Assembly: GCA_050734185.1 (NCBI GenBank)
Contig: JBOHUE010000136.1
Coordinates: forward strand, 1 to 26,305
Source of the DNA: JAFALX01 sp050734185
Lineage (GTDB): Bacteria; Chloroflexota; Dormibacteria; Aeolococcales; Aeolococcaceae
Length of the DNA: 26,305 nucleotides
Direction: 5' to 3'
Under the pieces are notes generated by a model that worked only from the letters and a program-made list of their open reading frames with translations, searched no databases and was not told the origin of the DNA. Position 1 is the stretch's first letter. The number at the start of each line of letters is the position of its first letter. Of the stretch, positions 16,850 through 24,485 are shown piece by piece. The position numbers and the translations under genes are program-made.

Positions 16850-17392
16850 ATGACGCAACCCCTGCAAACGGTGCGCCTGTCGCCGCTGCAGCGCCGCCAC
16901 GCCGCGGCGCTCGCCGAGGTCTACCGAGCCAATCGCGAGTTCCTGGCGCCGTACCAACCGCAGGCCGACGACTCCTTCTACACGTCGACCGCGCAGCTGG
17001 AGCGAATCGCTGCAACACGACGGCGCGCGCGCGCCGACGAGACCTATTCATACGCAATCGAGCTGGATGGCCAGCTCGTCGGCACGCTCACGATCTCCGA
17101 CCTCGTCCGCGGCAGCTTCCAAAGTGCGAACCTCGGCTACTGGGTCACCCGTCCGGTGAACGGCCGCGGCGTGGCGACCGCAGCGGTGGCACACGCCGTC
17201 GAGATCGCGTTTTCCGAACTGCATCTGCACCGTCTGCAGGCGGCGACGCTCCTGCACAACACCGCATCGCAGCGAGTGCTGGAGAAGAACGCGTTCGAGC
17301 GCATCGGGCTGTCGCGCGAGTACCTGCGCATCGCCGGACGCTGGCAGGACCACCTCCTGTTCGCCCGCGTGACCGCCGAGGTCGCCCCTTAA
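16850..17392 (+). CDS. GNAT-family N-acetyltransferase, RimJ/RimL type
   Basis: The family transfers acetyl from acetyl-CoA to protein N-termini or small amines; RimJ and RimL act on ribosomal proteins S5 and L7/L12. The 180-residue protein starts at ATG 16850; an in-frame TTG at 16835 would add five residues. It has the acetyl-CoA pyrophosphate loop 'RPVNGRGVAT' from R101. It also has the RimJ-like motif 'HLHRLQAATLLHNTASQRVLEKNAF' split across the fold, ending 'GLSREYLRIAGRWQDHLLF'. No Shine-Dalgarno site is seen. The stop is shared with a convergent gene through TTAA at 17389-17392. The true substrate is unknown. Confidence 0.85.
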   Translation: MTQPLQTVRLSPLQRRHAAALAEVYRANREFLAPYQPQADDSFYTSTAQLERIAATRRRARADETYSYAIELDGQLVGTLTISDLVRGSFQSANLGYWVTRPVNGRGVATAAVAHAVEIAFSELHLHRLQAATLLHNTASQRVLEKNAFERIGLSREYLRIAGRWQDHLLFARVTAEVAP

Positions 17393-18396
17393 AGCAGCGT
17401 GTCGAGCGCCGCGAGCACGTCCTCGACGCGGATGCGCTCCATCATCGGCGTGTCGTCGTCGTCGCCCGCCGGCCCGACAGCCTGGACGATCCGATTGTCG
17501 CCGCCGTACGGGCCCCGGGTGACCCCGTGTGTGGGTCCGAACAGCCCGACGGACCTCGTGCCGACAGCCGCGGCCAGGTGAAGCAGCGGCCCGTCCGCCG
17601 CCACCAGCACGTCGCAGCGGGCGATGATCGCCGCCGTGACCCGCAGGTCGCGCTCGCCGCTGAAGTCGACCACTTCGACGCCCGTGTCGAGCAGCGACGC
17701 TTCGACCGTGGGGCGCTCGTCCTCGGTGCCCACCACGATCACCTGGGCGCCACTGTGTGTCGCGATCGCGTTGGCGAGCAGCGCGTAGCGCTCAGGCTCC
17801 CACGCCGCCCCGCCGTGTCCGTTGCCGTGGCGGCCGCCCGTGCCGCTGCCCGGAGCGATCGCGACCCAGTGCCGGCCGCCCTCGCTGCCGCACCCCTCGA
17901 TGAGCATCCTCGTGGCCCGGTTGCGCGCCTCTGACCCCGGCTCGAACTGCGTCGCGTGAAGCTGGCTCTGGATCCCCAACAAGCCGGCCAGCCGCACCCA
18001 GGTGGCTGCCGGGCTCTCCCCGGCCTGCACGGCCCCGCGATCGGTCAGCAGCACGGCGGACGGACCGCCTCCGGGCCCGAGGCGGCGAGGGATGCCGGCC
18101 AGATAGGCAGCCAGGCGCAGCTCGGCAGCGGCGGAGCACAGCAGCACGGCGTCGAGGCGCCGCTTGCGCAACTGTGCCCACACGGTCGCCGCCGTGGCGA
18201 CCGAAACGCGGCCATCGAGTGCCACGAGCGGGAGGGTCTGGTCGACGCCGGGCAACCCGCCCCAGAGCGGCGCGGACGCTGCCGGACAGAGGAGCACGAT
18301 TCGAGCGGTGCCTTCGGCTGCGCGGAGCGTGCGCAGCAGCGGAGTCGCGTGCAGCGTCTGGGTGACGCCGCCGGCGACGACCACGGCGATGTCCAC
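17389..18396 (-). CDS. Glycosyltransferase family 9 (ADP-heptose:LPS heptosyltransferase-like)
   Basis: This 335-residue protein has the GT-B fold of family 9. The N-terminal domain opens 'DIAVVVAGGVTQTLHATPLLRTLR', split by the sugar-acceptor loop. The C-terminal domain contains the phosphate-binding 'IAPGSGTGGRHG' and the nucleotide-sugar motif 'VAADGPLLHLAAAVGTRSVGLFGPT'. The GTG at 18396 puts the start right before the first strand; GTG 18405 is three codons longer. Further upstream the frame would invade argF. Family 9 includes LPS heptosyltransferases, but relatives in single-membrane bacteria act on other surface glycans. No LPS genes are seen here, so I infer a surface or secreted glycan. 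It is convergent with the acetyltransferase and divergent from argF. Confidence 0.82.
   Translation of the reverse strand: MDIAVVVAGGVTQTLHATPLLRTLRAAEGTARIVLLCPAASAPLWGGLPGVDQTLPLVALDGRVSVATAATVWAQLRKRRLDAVLLCSAAAELRLAAYLAGIPRRLGPGGGPSAVLLTDRGAVQAGESPAATWVRLAGLLGIQSQLHATQFEPGSEARNRATRMLIEGCGSEGGRHWVAIAPGSGTGGRHGNGHGGAAWEPERYALLANAIATHSGAQVIVVGTEDERPTVEASLLDTGVEVVDFSGERDLRVTAAIIARCDVLVAADGPLLHLAAAVGTRSVGLFGPTHGVTRGPYGGDNRIVQAVGPAGDDDDTPMMERIRVEDVLAALDTLL
17398..17430. terminator. Hairpin at the convergent gene ends, possible bidirectional terminator
   Basis: CGTGTCGAG at 17398-17406 pairs with CTCGACGCG at 17422-17430 (nine pairs, one G-U type) around a 15-base loop. It begins six bases after the acetyltransferase stop and lies inside the last codons of the glycosyltransferase gene. 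There is no T tract. Confidence 0.25.
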
Positions 18397-18493
18397 GGGG
18401 GACACGGTACCGGGTTGTCCCTGCGCCGATCGAAGCGGCCGCGTCACACGGTGGCCTGCTATCGACCACTCGGTGCAACCATAGGCGGCACCG

Positions 18494-19438
18494 ATGAGTT
18501 CGACTCTTGTGGGCCGCGACTTTCTCAGCATCGCCGACCTCAGCGCGGGTGAGGTGGCGAGCGTGATCGACCTCGCACGCGCCGCGAAGGCGGGCGCCAC
18601 GCTGGGCCGGCCCCTCGACGGGATGTCGCTGGCGCTCATCTTCCAGAAGCCGAGCAACCGCACGCGTGTGTCCTTCGAGGTCGCGATCCACCGCCTGGGC
18701 GGGCACCCGATCGCGCTGTTCAACCCCGAGGTCCAGCTCGGCGAGCGCGAGTCGCCGTCCGACATCAGCCGCATCCTCGACCGGTACGCCGACGGTATCG
18801 TCGCCCGGCTCGGCTCCCATCGCGACCTCGAGGCGATCGCCGCCGCGGCGCGGCGCCCGGTGGTCAACGCGCTGACCGATCTCGAGCATCCGTGTCAGGT
18901 TCTGGCCGACCTGATGACGGTGACGGAGGTGTGCGGGCACCTCGACGGTGTGCGCGTCACCTACATCGGCGACGGCAACAACGTGTGCACGTCCTGGATC
19001 TACGGGGCCGCGCTGTGCGGCGTCGATCTGCGCGTTGTTGCGCCCTCGGGCTACGAGCCGCACGTCAGCGTGCTGCAGCGCGGCGCGCAGCTGCGCCGCC
19101 ACGGCACGCCGTTCACGCTGACGCAGAACCCGAGTGACGTTCTGCGCGACACCGACATCGTGTACACCGATGTCTGGGCCAGCATGGGGCAGGAGACCGA
19201 GCAGCAGCGGCGCCGCACGGACTTCGCGAGGCTGCAGGTCAACGACGAGCTGCTCGCGCTCGCGCCGGCGGCGGCCCGCGTCATGCACTGCCTGCCCGCG
19301 CATCGCGGCGAGGAGATCACCGACTCGGTGATCGACGGACCGCAGTCCATCGTGTTCGAGCAGGCGGAGAACCGCCTCTGGGTGCAGATGGCGCTGCTCG
19401 CACAGCTCTATGCAGCGCCGGCGGAGCGCGTCGCATGA
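18494..19438 (+). CDS. argF: Ornithine carbamoyltransferase
   Basis: The enzyme makes citrulline from ornithine and carbamoyl phosphate in arginine synthesis. The 314-residue protein has the carbamoyl-phosphate motif as SNRTR at 54-58 (most relatives have S-T/M/L-RTR), HPCQ at 132-135, the ornithine-specific SMG loop in 'DVWASMGQE', and the catalytic 'HCLPAHRGEEIT'. The SMG loop separates it from aspartate carbamoyltransferase. ATG 18494 follows a weak GGCGG. No other arg gene is nearby. Its stop overlaps cdaA (ATGA, 19435-19438), so arginine synthesis and c-di-AMP synthesis share a message here. The 97-base gap to the divergent glycosyltransferase must hold its promoter; a TGCTATCGA extended -10 at 18457-18465 is one weak candidate. 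Confidence 0.95.
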   Translation: MSSTLVGRDFLSIADLSAGEVASVIDLARAAKAGATLGRPLDGMSLALIFQKPSNRTRVSFEVAIHRLGGHPIALFNPEVQLGERESPSDISRILDRYADGIVARLGSHRDLEAIAAAARRPVVNALTDLEHPCQVLADLMTVTEVCGHLDGVRVTYIGDGNNVCTSWIYGAALCGVDLRVVAPSGYEPHVSVLQRGAQLRRHGTPFTLTQNPSDVLRDTDIVYTDVWASMGQETEQQRRRTDFARLQVNDELLALAPAAARVMHCLPAHRGEEITDSVIDGPQSIVFEQAENRLWVQMALLAQLYAAPAERVA

Positions 19439-20319
19439 GCGACTTCCTGCGCAACGCGCACTTCTTCCTGCAGAACCTGAGCTGGCGCGACCTCCTCGAC
19501 ATCCTGATCGTGGCCTTCCTGCTGTATCAGCTGTTCAAGCTGATCCGCGGCACGCAGGCGGTGCAGCTGCTGCTCGGCCTCGCCGTCATCTTCGCCATCG
19601 GGTGGATCGCGCAGCTGCTCAACCTGCAGCTGCTGGCGTTGATCTTCACCAACGGGACGCAGGCGATCATCATCGCGGCGGTCGTCCTGTTCCAGCCGGA
19701 GCTGCGCCGTGCGCTCGACAGAGTGGGCCGCCTCGGCGCCGTGCGCACCCTGCTCGGACGTCACGAGGAGACGGTGATCACGCGCACCGTCGAGGAGGTG
19801 CTGCGCGCGGCGCGGTCGCTCAGCGAGAAGCATGAGGGGGCGCTGATCGTGTTCGAGCGCGAGACCGGCCTGGAGAACGTCGCGGCCACCGGCGTGCACA
19901 TCAATGGCGAGGTCACCGCGGAGATGCTGGCGACCATCTTCGTTCCCGGCTCGCCGTTGCACGACGGCGCAGCGATCATCCGCCACGATCGCGTTGTCGC
20001 GGCGGGGTGCGTGCTGCCGCTTGCAGAGACGCTGCCGGGCGTGGGACGCATGGGGACGCGGCATCGCGCCGCCCTGGGTCTCACGCTGCAGAGTGACGCG
20101 CTCGTGCTGATCGTGAGCGAGGAGACCGGGCTGATCAGCACCGCCTCGCAGGGGAAGCTGTACCGCGGCCTGGATCAGCCCGCGCTGCACGAGATGCTGC
20201 TGGAGGAGCTCGGCGAGTCGGGTGAGCCCGCTCGCCGGCCGCTGCAGCGGCGCGCGGTGTTGCGGCCGCTCACGCGCGTGCAGGAGATGCGAGCGATCCG
20301 GCGCAGAGGCGGCGGGTGA
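19435..20319 (+). CDS. cdaA: Diadenylate cyclase (CdaA/DacA)
   Basis: This enzyme makes cyclic di-AMP from two ATP and controls potassium, osmotic and wall homeostasis. The 294-residue protein has three N-terminal membrane helices (about 19-37, 42-62 and 64-88), a short coiled linker and the DAC domain. Its catalytic motifs are D177-G178-A179 in 'SPLHDGAAII' and R209-H210-R211 in 'GTRHRAALGL'. This is the membrane CdaA architecture, not the DNA-scanning DisA typical of Actinobacteria. The C-terminus has an arginine-rich tail absent from many relatives. It overlaps argF upstream and cdaR downstream (GTGA), so it is translationally coupled to its regulator. Confidence 0.96.
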   Translation: MSDFLRNAHFFLQNLSWRDLLDILIVAFLLYQLFKLIRGTQAVQLLLGLAVIFAIGWIAQLLNLQLLALIFTNGTQAIIIAAVVLFQPELRRALDRVGRLGAVRTLLGRHEETVITRTVEEVLRAARSLSEKHEGALIVFERETGLENVAATGVHINGEVTAEMLATIFVPGSPLHDGAAIIRHDRVVAAGCVLPLAETLPGVGRMGTRHRAALGLTLQSDALVLIVSEETGLISTASQGKLYRGLDQPALHEMLLEELGESGEPARRPLQRRAVLRPLTRVQEMRAIRRRGGG

Positions 20320-21338
20320 ACCTTCCGGGTTTCATGACCCGCAATTGGCGGCTCAAGCTCGCGTCCACGGGGGTTGCGCTGGTGTCGTGGGTCGGTGTCG
20401 TGTACGCCGGCAATCCGCCGGAGACCAAGACCGTCAGCGTCGCGGTGCCGCAGTCGCCGGAGGTGATTCCGGCGCAGTTCATCCTCGTGACGCCGGTGAA
20501 CAACCTCTCGTTGCACATCGGCGGTAACCGGCAGAGCCTCAACGCCTTCAACACATCGTCGCTGACGGTCAACGTCAACTGGAAAAGCGTAAACAAGGCG
20601 GGGATGGTCAACGTGCCCATCAGCATCACCAACAGCGACCCGAACGTCCAGCTCATCGACGCACCGAATTCGATCACAGCGAACCTTGACAACCTGTCGT
20701 CGACGACTCTGCCGGTGAACATCAACATCACGGCGTTGCCACCGCCCGGCTATGTTGTGTCGACGCAATCGGCGTCACCTGCGTCTGTGGTTGTGGCCGG
20801 TGCGCAACACGAGCTGCCCGGGCTGCATGCGAGCGTGAAGGTCGACCTCAGCGACCGCAAGACCAACGTCGAGGCCGGCCTCGACGTCCTCGTCTACGAC
20901 TCACACGACAACCAGGTCAGCAACCTGAGCAGCATCACTCCCAACACCGTGCTCCTCACGATCACGGTGTCGGCGAGTCAGACCTCGCGCGCCAGCGCCG
21001 TGGTGCCGAGCACTGTCGGCAATCCTTCGAGCGGCCACCAGCTCGTGGGCATCCACGTGAACCCGGCGACGGTCGTGCTGTCGGGGCCGCAGGACCTGCT
21101 CAACGCGCTCGACTCGGTGCCCACGGCCAACCTGTTCCTCAACACCCTCACCGGCTCGATAACGCTAAATGTGGCGGTGACGCCGCCGGCGGGTGTCACG
21201 GCGTCGCCGGGAACCGTCGCGGTTACCATCGACGTGGTGACACTCCCGGCCCCGACAGTGGCGCCGTCGCCGACGCCGTCGCCGACACCGCGACCGTCGC
21301 CAACCGCGACGCCCGCACCGGCGACGCCGACCCCGTAA
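20316..21338 (+). CDS. cdaR: YbbR-domain regulator of CdaA (CdaR)
   Basis: CdaR is a membrane-anchored extracytoplasmic protein that binds and modulates CdaA. The 340-residue protein begins with 'TRNWRLKLASTGVALVSWVGVV', the usual YbbR start, split as a basic flank plus one membrane helix at about 14-31. About three beta-rich YbbR repeats follow (roughly 35-115, 120-215 and 220-305). Recurrent features are 'VPISITNSDPNVQLIDAPNS', 'LPVNINITA' and 'HVNPATVVLSGPQDLLNAL'. A Pro/Thr/Ser-rich tail (about 308-340) ends the protein and may span or touch the wall. The GTG start overlaps the cdaA stop. The gene is followed by glmS, as in Firmicutes, but without glmM in between. Confidence 0.9.
   Translation: MNLPGFMTRNWRLKLASTGVALVSWVGVVYAGNPPETKTVSVAVPQSPEVIPAQFILVTPVNNLSLHIGGNRQSLNAFNTSSLTVNVNWKSVNKAGMVNVPISITNSDPNVQLIDAPNSITANLDNLSSTTLPVNINITALPPPGYVVSTQSASPASVVVAGAQHELPGLHASVKVDLSDRKTNVEAGLDVLVYDSHDNQVSNLSSITPNTVLLTITVSASQTSRASAVVPSTVGNPSSGHQLVGIHVNPATVVLSGPQDLLNALDSVPTANLFLNTLTGSITLNVAVTPPAGVTASPGTVAVTIDVVTLPAPTVAPSPTPSPTPRPSPTATPAPATPTP
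21264..21287 (+). repeat. 12-bp tandem repeat in the Pro/Thr-rich tail of cdaR
   Basis: Two near-identical copies of CCGTCGCCGACG (21264-21275 and 21276-21287, last base differing) encode Pro-Ser-Pro-Thr units. Looser copies continue to about 21330. Slippage could change the tail length between strains. Confidence 0.6.
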
Positions 21339-21370
21339 CCGCCCAACTTTGGTATTCGTTTCACGCAAGC

Positions 21371-23209
21371 ATGTGCGGCATCATCGGATTCACCGGACAC
21401 CAGCCCGCCGCCGAGATCCTCCTCGACGCGCTGCGCCGCCTCGAGTACCGCGGCTACGACTCCGCGGGGATCGCGGTGCTGGACACGGTCGCCGACCAGG
21501 TCTCCGTGACGAAGGACACCCACAAGGTCAATGAGCTCGTCCGCCAGGTCGAGGCCGAGGGCTTTCCCGACGGCACGACGGGCATCGGCCACACGCGCTG
21601 GGCCACGCACGGCAGGCCGACGGCAGAGAATGCCCACCCGCATCAGGACTGCACCGGCCGCATCCACGTGATCCACAACGGGATCATCGAGAACTATCGC
21701 GAGATTCGCGCCGAGTTGTCGCTGCGCGGTCATGAGTTCATGAGCGAGACCGACAGCGAGGTCGTGCCGCATCTCATCGAGGACTGCTACCAGGGTGACC
21801 TCGCCACGGCGGTGCGCCTCGCGCTCAATCGTGTGCGCGGCACCTATGCGCTCGTTGTGATCAGCGCCGACGAGCCCGGCCGCATCGTCGGCGCGCGCCT
21901 GAACGCGCCACTGGTGGTGGGTCTGGGGCGTGACGAGACGTACATCAGCAGCGATATCGCCGCGCTGATTCCGTTCACGAAGCGGGTCGCTCTCCTCGGC
22001 GAGGGTGAGGTGGTGAGCGCCACACCGGACGGCATCAGCGTGCAGACGCAGCGCGGCGAGGCGGTGGCGCCGCGCGTCATCACCGTCGACTGGGAGGCGG
22101 CGCAGGCGCAGAAGAACGGGTACCCGCACTTCCTGCTCAAGGAGATCCACGAGCAGCCGGAGGCGGTGGAGAACGTGCTGCGCGGTCGCATTGCCGACAC
22201 CGGCCTGGTCAATCTCACGGAGGTCGGCGTCAGCCTCGACGCGATTGCCGGCGCCCGCGAGGTCGTGCTGGTCGCGTGTGGATCCGCGTGGTACACCGCG
22301 ATGGCGACGCGCTACATGATCGAACAGCTTGCCCGGGTGCGCTGTTCGGTGGAGCCTGCGAGTGAGTTCCGCTACACGGACATCGTGGTCGACAAGCACT
22401 CGCTCGTGATCGCGATATCGCAGTCGGGCGAGACGGCCGATACGATCGCCGCGGTGCGCGAGGCGCACGCGCGCGGTGCACCCGTCATCGCCGTCACCAA
22501 CGTGGTGGGCTCGGCGCTGTCGATGGAGGCCGACGGCGTGCTGTACATGCAGGCGGGCCCGGAGATCTCCGTTGCGGCGACGAAGACCTTCGTCAACCAG
22601 GTGGCGTGCGGCTTGCTGCTCGCGCTGCACATCGGTGAGGTGCGCGGCACGCTCGACGTCGACCGGCATCGTGCCGTCGTCGAAGAGCTGTGCGCCGTTC
22701 CGGACAAGATCCGGCGCGTGCTCGAGGTCGAGGAGCAGGTCACCGATATCGGCCAACGCTACGCGCACGTGCGCAACGCGATGTACATCGGACGCGGCAT
22801 CAACTTTCCTGTGGCGCTCGAAGGCGCGATGAAGCTCAAGGAGGTGGCATACGTGCACGCCGAGGGCTACGCGGCTGGCGAGCTGAAGCACGGCCCGATC
22901 GCGCTGCTCGACCCCGAGGTGCCGGTCGTGGCCATCGCCACGCGCGGCCGCACATTGCCCAAGACGATCAGCAACGTCCAGGAGGTGCATTCGCGGGACG
23001 CGCCGATCATCGCGCTCGTCACCGAGCACGAGGATCCCTTCGACGCGGGGCTCGCCAGCGACACGATCAGCGTGCCGGCGTGCGACGAACTCGTCTCACC
23101 GATGATCAACGTGGTACCCCTGCAGCTGCTCGCCTACTATGTGGCTGTGCAGCGAGGGTGCGACGTCGATCAACCACGCAACCTGGCGAAGTCGGTCACG
23201 GTCGAGTAG
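21371..23209 (+). CDS. glmS: Glutamine-fructose-6-phosphate aminotransferase (isomerizing)
   Basis: GlmS converts fructose-6-phosphate and glutamine to glucosamine-6-phosphate, the entry to UDP-GlcNAc for peptidoglycan. The 612-residue protein starts Met-Cys2-Gly-Ile, with Cys2 the glutaminase nucleophile. The glutaminase domain shows 'RLEYRGYDSAGIAV', 'HTRWATHG' and 'HPHQD'. The two SIS isomerase domains show 'VACGSAWYTA' and ISQSGET at 349-355. The C-terminal 'DQPRNLAKSVTVE' closes the active site. Length is standard. The 32-base gap after cdaR has no Shine-Dalgarno site and no recognisable glmS ribozyme, so control is probably by the shared operon or protein level. Its product feeds MurA, encoded upstream. 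Confidence 0.97.
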   Translation: MCGIIGFTGHQPAAEILLDALRRLEYRGYDSAGIAVLDTVADQVSVTKDTHKVNELVRQVEAEGFPDGTTGIGHTRWATHGRPTAENAHPHQDCTGRIHVIHNGIIENYREIRAELSLRGHEFMSETDSEVVPHLIEDCYQGDLATAVRLALNRVRGTYALVVISADEPGRIVGARLNAPLVVGLGRDETYISSDIAALIPFTKRVALLGEGEVVSATPDGISVQTQRGEAVAPRVITVDWEAAQAQKNGYPHFLLKEIHEQPEAVENVLRGRIADTGLVNLTEVGVSLDAIAGAREVVLVACGSAWYTAMATRYMIEQLARVRCSVEPASEFRYTDIVVDKHSLVIAISQSGETADTIAAVREAHARGAPVIAVTNVVGSALSMEADGVLYMQAGPEISVAATKTFVNQVACGLLLALHIGEVRGTLDVDRHRAVVEELCAVPDKIRRVLEVEEQVTDIGQRYAHVRNAMYIGRGINFPVALEGAMKLKEVAYVHAEGYAAGELKHGPIALLDPEVPVVAIATRGRTLPKTISNVQEVHSRDAPIIALVTEHEDPFDAGLASDTISVPACDELVSPMINVVPLQLLAYYVAVQRGCDVDQPRNLAKSVTVE

Positions 23210-23231
23210 CCGGCGCCGGCGTGGAGCGCTG

Positions 23232-24485
23232 ATGCTGCTGGGAGTCGACGTCGCAGCGATCGATCGGATCGGGCGCGCGCTGCAACGTCATCCGCGATTC
23301 GCCGACCGCATCTTCACCGAGGCGGAGCAGCGCTACTGCGGGGCAAAGTCAGAGCGCTGGGCGTCTCGCTGGGCGGCCAAGGAGGCGGTGCGCAAGCTGT
23401 ATGGCACGGCGCGCAGCTACCCGCTGCCGTGGATGCACGAGATCGAGGTCGTGCGCGGCCGTGGTGCCCCTCGGATCCGCGTCCGCGGTGTGGACACGTC
23501 CATCGCGGTGACGCTGACCCACGATGCGGGGATCGCCATCGCCGTTGTCGCGGCGGAGTCACTGCACACCGAGTCGCTGGCCTCCGTGCCCGCCGGGCTG
23601 AAGCTCGCGCCGCGACCCGACGATGGGCACAAGGGCACGTTCGGGCGTGTCGTCGTCGTCGCGGGCGCGCGCGGATACACGGGCGCGCCGCAACTCGCGG
23701 CGATGGGCGCGGCGCGCGGTGGTGCGGGACTCGTCACCCTCGGCATCGCGGACACCATCTATCAGATCGTTGCGGCGAACGTGCTCGAGGTGATGCCGGC
23801 GCCGCTGCCCGACGGCGGCAGCGGGACGCTCACCATGGACGCGCTCGACACGGTCCGTCATCTGCTCGAGGGCGCCGCGGCGCTGGTCATCGGCCCTGGG
23901 CTGGGCAGAGCACGTGCCACCGAGGAAGCGCTGTTCGCAATCCTGCGCGGCGCCCCGTGTGCGGTCGTGGTCGACGCCGACGGCTTGAACATCGCCGCCG
24001 AGCGCGGCTTCGACTGGCGCGAGCTGACGCAGCCGGTGGTGCTGACGCCGCACCCGGCGGAGATGAGCCGGCTGCTCGGCACGGACACGCAGGCGGTGCA
24101 GCGCGACCGCGTCGCACTCGCGGCGGAGTACGCGGCTGCACACAAGGTCGTCGTGGTGCTCAAGGGCGCGGAGACGGTGATCGCGGCGCCGGACGGGCGC
24201 ATGCACATCGATGCGCACCACGTCGTCGCGCTTGCGTCCGGCGGCACGGGTGATGTCCTTGCGGGACTGCTCGGCGCCATGCTCGCGCAACGGCTCGACC
24301 CCTTTGATGCGGCCGTCGCCGCGGTGAGCGTGCACGCAGAAGCGGGTCTCCTGGTGCAGGCCCGGCGCGGCCGCGCGGGAGCCCTCGCGTCCGACGTCAT
24401 CGATGCGCTTCCCGAGGCGCAGGAACGCCTGCGCCGCGCCCTAGAGCGCGACGCAGGCGCGAGACAGGGTGACTATCGGTTGTAG
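23232..24485 (+). CDS. Fusion of holo-ACP synthase (AcpS) and ADP-dependent NAD(P)H-hydrate dehydratase (NnrD)
   Basis: Two enzymes are joined in one 417-residue chain. Residues 1 to about 115 are AcpS, which puts phosphopantetheine on acyl carrier protein. Metal ligand D6 lies in 'LLGVDVAAIDRIG', 'RFADRIFTEAE' follows, and E51 sits in 'WAAKEAVRKLYGT'; a closing 'LTHDAGIAIAVV' ends the domain. From about 130 the chain is the YjeF C-terminal ribokinase-like domain that repairs hydrated NAD(P)H. It shows 'KGTFGRVVVVAGARGYTGAPQL', split, and GGTGD at 337-341 with catalytic D341. The NnrE epimerase domain is missing. ATG 23232 directly precedes the AcpS core. In Streptomyces these are separate neighbours of glmS. 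Confidence 0.9.
   Translation: MLLGVDVAAIDRIGRALQRHPRFADRIFTEAEQRYCGAKSERWASRWAAKEAVRKLYGTARSYPLPWMHEIEVVRGRGAPRIRVRGVDTSIAVTLTHDAGIAIAVVAAESLHTESLASVPAGLKLAPRPDDGHKGTFGRVVVVAGARGYTGAPQLAAMGAARGGAGLVTLGIADTIYQIVAANVLEVMPAPLPDGGSGTLTMDALDTVRHLLEGAAALVIGPGLGRARATEEALFAILRGAPCAVVVDADGLNIAAERGFDWRELTQPVVLTPHPAEMSRLLGTDTQAVQRDRVALAAEYAAAHKVVVVLKGAETVIAAPDGRMHIDAHHVVALASGGTGDVLAGLLGAMLAQRLDPFDAAVAAVSVHAEAGLLVQARRGRAGALASDVIDALPEAQERLRRALERDAGARQGDYRL
24426..24459. terminator. Strong hairpin at the convergent acpS-nnrD / CHAP gene ends
   Basis: CGCCTGCG at 24426-24433 pairs with CGCAGGCG at 24452-24459. After one C/A mismatch the stem continues with CGCGC against GCGCG, giving 13 pairs around loop CCTAGA. 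It lies in the last codons of the fusion gene, 14 bases from the convergent CHAP stop. No T tract is present. It could end transcription from both sides. Confidence 0.4.

Noticed and set aside
14807..16957. A 716-codon open frame on the minus strand opposite the MreB-like and secreted protein genes
   Set aside because: It is a GC-rich shadow: the plus-strand genes have clear family motifs and the minus translation is Arg/His/Asp-rich with no recognisable domain.
20978..23029. A 683-codon open frame on the minus strand opposite cdaR and glmS
   Set aside because: It runs antisense to glmS, whose catalytic motifs are intact; the composition is that of a complementary-strand artefact.
23209..23220. 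Perfect 12-bp palindrome GCCGGCGCCGGC after glmS
   Set aside because: It is built only of G and C in a GC-rich genome, with no loop or T tract; it is likely chance or a weak pause site.
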